NCBI GenBank assembly: GCA_020849615.1
Contig: JADLFW010000009.1
Coordinates: 186,001-250,000 of the forward strand
From: Phycisphaerales bacterium
Lineage (GTDB): Bacteria > Planctomycetota > Phycisphaerae > Phycisphaerales > UBA1924
Length of the DNA: 64,000 nucleotides
Reading direction: 5' to 3'
Shown here: positions 57,378 to 64,000 of the stretch, piece after piece
Layout of the letters: every line of letters begins with the position of its first letter
Position numbering within the stretch: position 1 is the stretch's first letter
Program-made: the position numbers and the translations under genes
Notes under the pieces: generated by a model
Databases searched by the model: none
The model's input: only the letters and a program-made list of their open reading frames with translations
What the model was told of the DNA's origin: nothing

Positions 57378-57473
57378 AATTCCTCGCTTGCCGTTTGATA
57401 CCGGTCGCTCGGCGCGGGCTCGCGCCCCGCCTCTGCGGGAGGATACTCCGTCGCGGGCCGGGCGGCGCACGGT

Positions 57474-58289
57474 CTACGCCGGCCGCTCCAGCACGGCCCG
57501 GGCCGCTCGGGCGTTGGCGGCCAGGTGCTCCGGGGCGATCGTGCCGACCACCACGCTCGAGACTCCGGGCGTGCATAACGCCAGGCTCAAAGCCGCCCGC
57601 ACCGGATCCTCTCCGGGGGAAGCCTCCTTCACGGCGGCGTGCCCGCTGGCGAGGGCCTTCTTGATCAGGACGCCGGTCCCGGCACGGGCCGCCTCGGCGA
57701 TCACGGGCCGATCGCCAAGATACCCGGGGTTCAGGGTGAGCATGAGGCAGTCGCAGCGGCCGATCAGGCGGAGGGCGCCGGGGGGCGTCTTGGTCGAGGC
57801 GCCGATCGCCCAGATCTTGCCCGCGGTCTTCAACCGCAGCAGCTCGCCGATGGCGGCATCCATGGCCGGCGCATCTAGTTCGACCCGTCCATCCGAGTGC
57901 AGAAGAACGATATCGATGCGATCGGTACGGAGGCGCTTCAGGCTCCGGTCGATGCTCGCGGTGATCGCCGGCGGCGAGAAGTCGAAGGTCGAGAGGCCGC
58001 CTGCGAAGCTCTCGCCGACCTTGGTGCAGAGGACAACCCGGTCGCGAACGCCCGCCAGGAGCCCCCCCAGCCGCGCTTCGCTCTCGCCGTAAGCGGGCGC
58101 GGTGTCGAAGAGCGTGATGCCCAGATCCAGAGCGGTTCGAATGAGATCGGCCGCCTGTTCATCTGAAGGAATCTGAAAGGCGCTCGGGTACTTCACCCCC
58201 TCGGCCCGCCCGAGCTTCACGGTGCCCAGGCCCAGCACGCTGACGTGGATGCCGGTGCGTCCCAGCGGCCGGGTCAGCATGCGGGCCAC
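57474..58289 (-). CDS. aldo/keto reductase
   Basis: A 271-residue TIM-barrel reductase. The catalytic tetrad is Asp62, Tyr67 (FDTAPAYGESEARLG), Lys90 (VVLCTKVGE) and His131 (IVLLHSDGR). Cofactor binding near the end is weak: the KALASGHAAV and TPGVSSVVVGTIAPEHL blocks match the family. NADPH-dependent reduction or oxidation of aldehydes or sugars is expected; the substrate is unknown. The start is ATG 58289. Members of this subgroup resemble L-galactose or D-arabinose dehydrogenases. The next gene lies 40 bases to its right. Confidence 0.9.
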   Translation of the reverse strand: MARMLTRPLGRTGIHVSVLGLGTVKLGRAEGVKYPSAFQIPSDEQAADLIRTALDLGITLFDTAPAYGESEARLGGLLAGVRDRVVLCTKVGESFAGGLSTFDFSPPAITASIDRSLKRLRTDRIDIVLLHSDGRVELDAPAMDAAIGELLRLKTAGKIWAIGASTKTPPGALRLIGRCDCLMLTLNPGYLGDRPVIAEAARAGTGVLIKKALASGHAAVKEASPGEDPVRAALSLALCTPGVSSVVVGTIAPEHLAANARAARAVLERPA

Positions 58290-58329
58290 CTTGCCGTGAT
58301 GGCGCTCGGGGCGTGATCAGTGGCGCAGG

Positions 58330-59541
58330 TTACGTCCACACCAGCTCCGGATCGTTCCACGGCGGCTGCGCGACCGGGGGGCGCGGCCAACCCGCGAGAT
58401 TCTCGCACGCTCCCACGCCCGGCACAACGCCCAGCTCACGGAGCTGCTCCTGGATCATCCGGGCCGCAATCGGCGCGAGCGCAAGCTTCGTCGGCCAGAC
58501 CGCGAGCACCCTGCCGAACCGCCGCACCACGGGCCCGTCGGGCCGGCGCCCGGCTTCCGTCCTGCCCTCTGCGCGGTCGATGCGGAACGCGGACCAGCGG
58601 GCCGGGCTGAGGTCGATCCACCCGAGCGTCTCAGACAGCTCGCGCTTGGCGAAGTTGATCTGCTCTTCCCGCGACCGGGCCACGCCGGTCTCGGCCACAT
58701 CGCCGCCGATGTACCAGCACCAGCCGCGAAAAGTCCGGGCGCTGGTAATCGTGAGCCGGGGCTTGTCGGATCCGGGCCGGGGCAGGTGCGCGAACAGGGG
58801 AACCGGCGCGCCATCGGCGATGACCATGTGCAGCGGGCGCCGCTGCATGATCCCCTCACCGCCAAGCCCTCCGAGCAGGCCTTCGTTGCCCTCGCCGGCG
58901 GCGAGAACCACCGCCGAGGCGGTGATGTCGCAGGCCCGGCCCCCATCACCGCGGAGGCAGACCGTGTTTGAATGTGTGGAGCCAGCCCAGGTCGGCTGCC
59001 CGCCGGTCCGGGCGTGCACAACCGGGCCATCGGCCGCGTCGGCAAGACGCTCGACGAGCGATGAAGCGCTCACCGACAGCTCATCCACTTCCCAGAGCGC
59101 GAGCCCCTGCGGAGATTCGCGGAACGCCGGCGGATAGTCGGGACGGGCGAGCCTGCGAACCTCAGATCGCATCGACAGCGATGCGCCAACGCCAGTCGCC
59201 TTCTCGAGGAAGCCCGAGGCCCAGAGGTGCATCCGCCGAGACAGGATCTCCGTGCCGCGGAGGTCGATCATCGGAGCGGTTTCGTGCTCGAGCAACCCAA
59301 GCGCACCGCGCCAATCGGCCTGCGCCGACGCGAGCGAGTTCGAAGCCTCCCGCGCGTCTGCCGACAAAGCGTATTTCACTCCTCGGTGGAGGATGCCCTG
59401 GGATGCCGCGGTCTGGCCCGCCCCGAGGGCGCGGGGTTCGCTGAGGATGACGGACCACCCGGATCGCCGCAGGGCGGCGCGGGCCCACAGGCCGGCGACC
59501 CCGCCCCCGATGATGAGGACATCAGCCCGGGCCGAGGTCAC
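58330..59541 (-). CDS. FAD-dependent oxidoreductase (DAO/glycine oxidase-like)
   Basis: A 403-residue flavoprotein. VLIIGGGVAGLWARAALRR is the dinucleotide motif, followed by GAGQTAASQGILHRGVKYAL, typical of the D-amino-acid or glycerol-3-phosphate oxidoreductase fold. Middle region VDELSVSASSLVERLAD and VVLAAGEGNEGLLGGLG complete the FAD fold. It has no signal peptide. The substrate cannot be named. It overlaps the LysM gene by ATGA, so both are made from one message; that pairing is unusual. Confidence 0.85.
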   Translation of the reverse strand: MTSARADVLIIGGGVAGLWARAALRRSGWSVILSEPRALGAGQTAASQGILHRGVKYALSADAREASNSLASAQADWRGALGLLEHETAPMIDLRGTEILSRRMHLWASGFLEKATGVGASLSMRSEVRRLARPDYPPAFRESPQGLALWEVDELSVSASSLVERLADAADGPVVHARTGGQPTWAGSTHSNTVCLRGDGGRACDITASAVVLAAGEGNEGLLGGLGGEGIMQRRPLHMVIADGAPVPLFAHLPRPGSDKPRLTITSARTFRGWCWYIGGDVAETGVARSREEQINFAKRELSETLGWIDLSPARWSAFRIDRAEGRTEAGRRPDGPVVRRFGRVLAVWPTKLALAPIAARMIQEQLRELGVVPGVGACENLAGWPRPPVAQPPWNDPELVWT

Positions 59542-60206
59542 GACGGCCCGCCCGCCGGCTTGGGAGGGATGGTGAGCTTCTGGCCCTCGCGGATGTCATC
59601 GGGACTCTTCAGGACAGCGCGGTTGGCCTCGAAGATGAGTTCCGCGTGCTTGACGGTCCCGTAGAACTGTTTCGAAATGGATGAGAGCGTGTCGCCGGAC
59701 TCGACCTTGTACTCGCGGCTGCCGGCGGCCCGCGCGGGCGCCGGGCCGGTATCCCTCCCCTGGATGTTCTCCGGGTCCAGGGGGATCCGGATTTCTTCGC
59801 CGGCCCGGAGCCGCTGGGGGTCTTTGAGGGGATTGGCCTTGGCGATGGCGGTTGCGTGACGGCTGGACCCGAGCATCTTGGCGGCGATCGAGTTCAGGCT
59901 GTCGCCGGGCTGAACGCGGTACTTCGTAAACTGGGGTGCCACGGCCTTGGCATCTCCCGCATCGGCGGGCTCGGGGGCTGGGACGGGAGCCTGGGGCTTT
60001 GGCGCCGGGACCGGGGTCTGCACGGGCCGAGAATCGGCCGGGTTCACGTGCGCCGGCGTGGCGTCGGGCCCGGCTTCGGAGGCGGGCTCGGGGGATGCCC
60101 CGTAGGTGATTGGAGGGGGCGCGGGCTCCCAGGCCCAGTAGACGCCGATCCACAGGACCGCCAGCGCCGCGGACCCCGCGATGACCCTGCCCCATTGGTC
60201 GGCCAT
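59538..60206 (-). CDS. membrane-anchored protein with two LysM domains
   Basis: A 222-residue protein. One N-terminal span (8-26, VIAGSAALAVLWIGVYWAW) is followed by a Pro-rich linker (PVQTPVPAPKPQAPVPAPEP) and two LysM domains, 96-142 (YRVQPGDSLNSIAAKMLGS) and 166-214 (YKVESGDTLSSISKQFYG). LysM binds peptidoglycan or other GlcNAc polymers, so the protein likely tethers the inner membrane to the wall. It is placed between secDF and an oxidoreductase. Confidence 0.92.
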   Translation of the reverse strand: MADQWGRVIAGSAALAVLWIGVYWAWEPAPPPITYGASPEPASEAGPDATPAHVNPADSRPVQTPVPAPKPQAPVPAPEPADAGDAKAVAPQFTKYRVQPGDSLNSIAAKMLGSSRHATAIAKANPLKDPQRLRAGEEIRIPLDPENIQGRDTGPAPARAAGSREYKVESGDTLSSISKQFYGTVKHAELIFEANRAVLKSPDDIREGQKLTIPPKPAGGPS

Positions 60207-60276
60207 GCGTGACCTCCACCCCGGGCCCGTCCGGCCCGCCCCTCATTATCGGCCGGGGCGGGGGGCGGCGTGATTC

Positions 60277-63200
60277 CTAGACGCCCGCGGTGAGCGCAGC
60301 GGGCTCCTCCTCGGGCTCCTCGGTCTGCCGGCCGGTGGGCTTGCCCTTCCAGGACTTGTCGTGCCGGCCCGACCAGACCAGGGGCGCGGAGATGGCGATG
60401 GAGGAGTAGCTGCCGAAGAACACGCCCAGGGTGAACGCGAAGGCGAACCCGCGGACGGCCTCGCCGCCGAAGATGTAGAGGACGATGGATGAGATGAGCG
60501 TGGTGCCGTGGGTAATCACGCTGCGGCTCATGGTCTGGTTGATGCCGTCGTTCACCGCCTCGTAGGTGGCGTAGGGCAGCTTGCCCTTGTTCTCACGGAT
60601 GCGGTCCAGAATGATGATGGTGTCGTTGAGCGAGTAGCCCGCGATGGTGAGCAGCGCGGCGATCATGTTGAGGTCGATCTTGAAGGCGATCAGCCCGATG
60701 GCGGTGGCGAAGCCGTTGGTCGCCTTGGTGTCGTAGAGGATCTGGGCCACGGCGATGCAGCCGATGATCGCGAGCACATCGTGGAACAGCGGCAGCGTGG
60801 CGGCCAGGGCCCACCGGGCCGCGCCGAACCGCACCCACACGTAGACGGTCAGCAGGAAGACCGAGAGGAACACCGAGACGACGGCCTGGGCCTTGAACGT
60901 CGCGGCGATCGTCGGGCTGAAGTTGGTGACGCTGGCCAGCTGCGTCTTGCTCGCGACGGCATCGACGACCAGCTTCCACTCCGCGCCGGCGACGCTGTTG
61001 TTCCAGCGCTCCTCGTCGTCGAAGAAGCTGATGTTCTCGTCGAGCACGAGCACCACGGCCGAGGTGACCGCGTCCTCCGTTCCGCCGATGACTCGCACGT
61101 CCATCGCTCTGGAGACCGTCTCGGCCGAGCCGGAGGCCCGCCTGATCTGCTGCAGGCGGCTCTGCAGGCTCTCCCGCGGGATGGGGGGCTGCAGGTTATC
61201 GAGCACGATCGCGACGCCGCCGAAGAAGCCGGAGACATCATCGGAGATCGTGGGCCGGTCGATGCTGTCGCCCAGCTTCTTGCTGCTGATGCGGTAGACG
61301 GGCGCCTGCCGCCAGTCGGCGATCTCCTGCCCCGTGAAGGAGATGGCCTCGCGGGTCTCGATCACATCGCTGAACTTGGCGGCGAGCGCGGCCAGCACCA
61401 CCTTGTCGTCGGCGGCGGGCATCTTCACGGCGAACGTGTCGGAGGTGACGAGGTCCTGCCGCGCGTTGATCACCCCCACCTCGGCGTCGGCGAAGGCCAC
61501 GCGGGCCTTCTCGTCGGGGGATTCCTTCGCCAGCTCGCGGACCCGCCCGAGCACCTGCTCGCGGGTCATGGTGATGCGGTCGGAACCGTCAGGCTTATCC
61601 TTGAACTGGAGCGTGACCTCGGTGCCGCCGCGGAACTCCGTGTCCAGCATGGCCGGGCCGCGGTACCAGGCGAGCCCGATCGATCCGATCGACATCACGA
61701 CGGCGATGGCGAGGAAGACCCAGCGGGGACGCAGCCAGTCGATGTGCCAGGTGAGCGCCCGCTGGACGGCCGGAACGGCGAGCGGGAGCATGCTGGTGCG
61801 CTTCCACCCCAGGTAATCGACGAAGAGCGTGAAGATGACGCGGCTGACCAGCAGCGCGGCGAACAGGGTGCCGGCGACGCCGATGCCCAGCGTGATCGCG
61901 AAGCCCTTGATCTCCTGCGTGCCGGTGAAGCCCAGCACCACGCAGATGATCAGGTTGGAGAGGTTGCCGTCGACGATGCTCGCCATCGCCTTGGAGAAAC
62001 CGAGGCGAACAGCCGTCCGCAGGTCGCGGCCGCGCATGAACTCCTCGCGCATGCGCTCGTAGATCAGCACGTTGGCGTCGATGCCCACGCCGAAGGTGAG
62101 CACGATGCCCGCGATGCCCGGCATCGTGAACGCCGCCTTGTTCATCGCCATCACGCCCAGAATCGTCAGGGCGTTGGCCAGCAGCGCGATGACCGAGATG
62201 ACGCCCAGCTGGAAGTAGTACACGACCATGAAGACGCTGACGACGATGAAGCAGATGACGCCGGCCTTCAGACCGTCGCGGAGGCGGTCGGCGCCCAGCT
62301 CGGGAGAGAGGTTCTGGCGGCTGATGGGTTCGGGCGAGAGCTTGGCCTGCAGCGACCCCGCGGACAGCACGCGGATGATGTAGCGGATCTCCTCGGCGGA
62401 GAAGCGGCCCTCGATCATGCCGCCCGTCGAGATCGCGCTGTTGAGCACCGGCGCGGTATAGACCTCGTCATCCAGCAGCACCGCCATCTTGTGCTTGACG
62501 TGGTCGGCGGTGAGGGCGCCCAGCAGCACAGCGCCCCGCGCGTTCATCTGGAAGTTGATGGCGGGTCGGCCCAGCTGGTCGCGGCCCTCGAACGCACCCG
62601 AGACCGACCAGTTGCCGTCCGCCTGGGTCAGCCGCGTCGAGCGCGTGTCCCACAGCAGCATGTAGTACGAGCCGTTGTACTCCTCGACGATCGAGTTGTA
62701 CCGGCTCTGGAAGTACTGCGCCGGGGCCGCCTGCAGGAACCGCTGGTCCTGCACCGTCTCGTAGAAACTCTCGAGCCGGTTGATCTTGTACCACCGCGCA
62801 TCGCCCGACCGCACGTTGCGCGGGCCGCGCTCGCGGAGCTCCTGGCGCAGGCGGGCTTCCTCGGCGTGCTGCCCCGGGTCCACCGCGATACGGAAGCTCA
62901 GGACGCCGGCGCCCTTGAGCAGGCGGATCAGCTCATCGGCGTCGTCGAGGGAGGTCTTGGATTTCTCGTACGCCTCGTAGCTCGCGACGACCTTGTCGAG
63001 CTGGGCCCGGGTCTCCGGGTGGCTCGCCCGCAGCTTCTCGAGCCCGGCGTCGCGGGGGCTGGGGATGATCACCTGCTGCTTGAGCTCATCGTCGAAGAGC
63101 TGCCGGGATTTCTTGGACAGCTGCACGACGGCCCGCACGTCGTCGGACGAGAGCGCGGTCCGCATGACGGCATCGCGGGCGTCGGTGTAGGCCCGGTCCA

Positions 63201-63768
63201 CGGCGGCCGCCGCATCGAGCAGTTCCTCCAGCCGGTCGGCCGGGGCGGCCTCCGCCTTGGCCTTCTCGTAGGCGGCGCGGGTGGCCTGCACCTGGTCCTG
63301 GGCCTGGGAGGCCGTGGCGAGCTTGGCGGCCCGGTCGGCGTCGCCGGCGGCGATCTCATCGATCCGCTGCTGCCGCTCCGCGGCCGGGGATCGCATCAGC
63401 TCGTCGAGGCGTGACGGGCTGATGGCGGCCCGGCCCAGCTTGGAGAGCTCCTCCTCGAAGGCCTTCTTGAGCTTGGCGACCTCCGGGCCCGGCAGCGGCA
63501 TCGAGATCTCGATGCGGTCGCGGCCGCGCTTGATCATGGAGATCTCGTACAGGCCCTCGGGATCGACGCGCTCCTTGAGCACTTCGATGGTGCGTCCGAT
63601 GATCTCGTCGGGGTTTTCGCCCGCGCGGATCTGCACGGAATACACGAGGCTCACGCCGCCGCGCAGGTCCTTGCCGAGCCGGATCTTCTTCTCCGGCGGC
63701 ACGATCGACCACGTGAAGAGGATCAGCAGAGCGATGCAGAGCGCGGCGTTTCGGATCAGGTGTCGCAT
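60277..63768 (-). CDS. secDF: SecD-SecF fusion protein translocase subunit
   Basis: A 1163-residue fused SecDF, the proton-driven helper of SecYEG protein export. Start ATG 63768 opens with a membrane span (NAALCIALLILFTWSIV), then KKIRLGKDLRGGVSLVYSV (the usual LGLDLRGG with Lys for Leu). Then comes the large P1 domain, which carries a long coiled-coil-like insertion at about 100-300 (LATASQAQDQVQATRAAYEK). SecD spans include GVICFIVVSVFMVVYYF and GIDANVLIYERMREE. The SecF part starts near 680 (RPRWVFLAIAVVMSIGSIGL, EFRGGTEVTLQF) and ends with a Glu/Pro-rich tail. Insertion and fusion make it longer than usual (about 740-860 for fused forms). Confidence 0.95.
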   Translation of the reverse strand: MRHLIRNAALCIALLILFTWSIVPPEKKIRLGKDLRGGVSLVYSVQIRAGENPDEIIGRTIEVLKERVDPEGLYEISMIKRGRDRIEISMPLPGPEVAKLKKAFEEELSKLGRAAISPSRLDELMRSPAAERQQRIDEIAAGDADRAAKLATASQAQDQVQATRAAYEKAKAEAAPADRLEELLDAAAAVDRAYTDARDAVMRTALSSDDVRAVVQLSKKSRQLFDDELKQQVIIPSPRDAGLEKLRASHPETRAQLDKVVASYEAYEKSKTSLDDADELIRLLKGAGVLSFRIAVDPGQHAEEARLRQELRERGPRNVRSGDARWYKINRLESFYETVQDQRFLQAAPAQYFQSRYNSIVEEYNGSYYMLLWDTRSTRLTQADGNWSVSGAFEGRDQLGRPAINFQMNARGAVLLGALTADHVKHKMAVLLDDEVYTAPVLNSAISTGGMIEGRFSAEEIRYIIRVLSAGSLQAKLSPEPISRQNLSPELGADRLRDGLKAGVICFIVVSVFMVVYYFQLGVISVIALLANALTILGVMAMNKAAFTMPGIAGIVLTFGVGIDANVLIYERMREEFMRGRDLRTAVRLGFSKAMASIVDGNLSNLIICVVLGFTGTQEIKGFAITLGIGVAGTLFAALLVSRVIFTLFVDYLGWKRTSMLPLAVPAVQRALTWHIDWLRPRWVFLAIAVVMSIGSIGLAWYRGPAMLDTEFRGGTEVTLQFKDKPDGSDRITMTREQVLGRVRELAKESPDEKARVAFADAEVGVINARQDLVTSDTFAVKMPAADDKVVLAALAAKFSDVIETREAISFTGQEIADWRQAPVYRISSKKLGDSIDRPTISDDVSGFFGGVAIVLDNLQPPIPRESLQSRLQQIRRASGSAETVSRAMDVRVIGGTEDAVTSAVVLVLDENISFFDDEERWNNSVAGAEWKLVVDAVASKTQLASVTNFSPTIAATFKAQAVVSVFLSVFLLTVYVWVRFGAARWALAATLPLFHDVLAIIGCIAVAQILYDTKATNGFATAIGLIAFKIDLNMIAALLTIAGYSLNDTIIILDRIRENKGKLPYATYEAVNDGINQTMSRSVITHGTTLISSIVLYIFGGEAVRGFAFAFTLGVFFGSYSSIAISAPLVWSGRHDKSWKGKPTGRQTEEPEEEPAALTAGV

Positions 63769-63886
63769 GATGTCGTGCAGTCCAGGGTGCCCGACGGGGC
63801 TCACGCCGAGTCAGGGTGGCAAGTGGGTTGTCGCTCCGGCCGCGGATCCGCGCGGTGCGCGGCCGCAGCGCCGCCGGCTGAGGCGG

Positions 63887-64000
63887 TCAGACCTCGGCCT
63901 TCTCGGTCCGGCGGTCCTTGTCTTCGATGACTCCGTTGACCCGGCCGGGCCGGGCCTCGCGCAGGACCGTCTGGATCGCGCCGCGGCTCACGCGCATGCG
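63887..64000 (-). CDS. yajC: YajC translocase subunit, C-terminal part
   Basis: The last 37 residues of a leftward gene run into the window edge. RMRVSRGAIQTVLREARPGR matches the C-terminal end of YajC, the small partner of SecDF, followed by a short charged tail ending EKAEV. The order yajC-secDF is the common one. The 118-base gap to the secDF start has no terminator. The 5' part lies outside the window. Confidence 0.75.
   Translation of the reverse strand, partial: RMRVSRGAIQTVLREARPGRVNGVIEDKDRRTEKAEV

Noticed and set aside
60508..63414. Rightward 968-codon frame over secDF
   Set aside because: Low-complexity antisense frame; secDF on the other strand is certain.

Overview
The window looks like chromosome from a GC-rich planctomycete, most probably of class Phycisphaerae. 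Pointers are VPAP-type (PEP-CTERM-like) sorting tails on two secreted proteins, a pseudopilin with the [11 protein letters not shown] leader, a ThuA/DUF1080 fusion typical of planctomycetes, a SecD-SecF fusion next to yajC, a class III glutamine synthetase, and frequent GTG/TTG starts. No rRNA operon or marker that fixes the genus is present.

Host left part (1-24.03 kb): two translationally coupled M1 aminopeptidases, CTP synthase, a glycosyltransferase pair, a PilZ protein, panC, gcvT, a cysteine-desulfurase-like enzyme, PhoU, enolase and a small transaldolase. A sugar/polyol import and oxidation cluster follows (TIM-barrel isomerase, ABC permease, periplasmic binding protein, Gfo/Idh/MocA dehydrogenase). 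Then come an odd Gly/Pro-rich secreted protein, an SRPBCC protein, prolyl-tRNA synthetase, a GH29 fucosidase-like enzyme, a GNAT acetyltransferase and a short VPAP-tailed exported protein with its own promoter and terminator.

Integrated element (24,038-38,196, about 14.16 kb): the most interesting part of the window. Its two ends carry hybrid XerC/XerD (dif-like) sites. Exchanging the arms reconstructs a canonical-looking chromosomal dif, and I found no integrase in the element. It holds about 24 compact genes, almost all leftward and many coupled by ATGA/GTGA overlaps. They include an HUH rolling-circle initiator with a YxxxY tyrosine pair, a candidate OB-fold single-strand-binding protein, several membrane-anchored proteins, a cluster of beta-rich capsid-like proteins, a transglutaminase-fold protease, a putative receptor-binding protein with a beta-rich C-terminus, a GH56 hyaluronidase-like enzyme, and three small FlbD-like domains. 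A block of very GC-rich hairpins lies in its only long left-side gap. I read it as a prophage of a small membrane-containing virus that uses rolling-circle replication (corticovirus- or FLiP-like in general plan) and the host XerCD recombinase. The virion assignments are inference.

Host right part (38.2-64 kb): a histidine-degradation cluster (hutH, hutU, a formimidoylglutamase-like gene, hutI) runs into map, trpA and glnN, then a tRNA with CAT anticodon. Beyond it are a second VPAP-tailed protein, an Rrf2 regulator, a strongly structured inverted-repeat locus, a pseudopilin, RidA, the ThuA-DUF1080 fusion, a degenerate PP-loop (QueC-like) protein, a 2'-5' RNA ligase-type protein, two FAD oxidoreductases, UDP-glucuronate decarboxylase, an aldo/keto reductase, a LysM protein, and secDF with the 3' end of yajC running off the right edge.

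If the dif reconstruction is right, this window spans the chromosome-dimer-resolution site and so lies in the replication terminus region.
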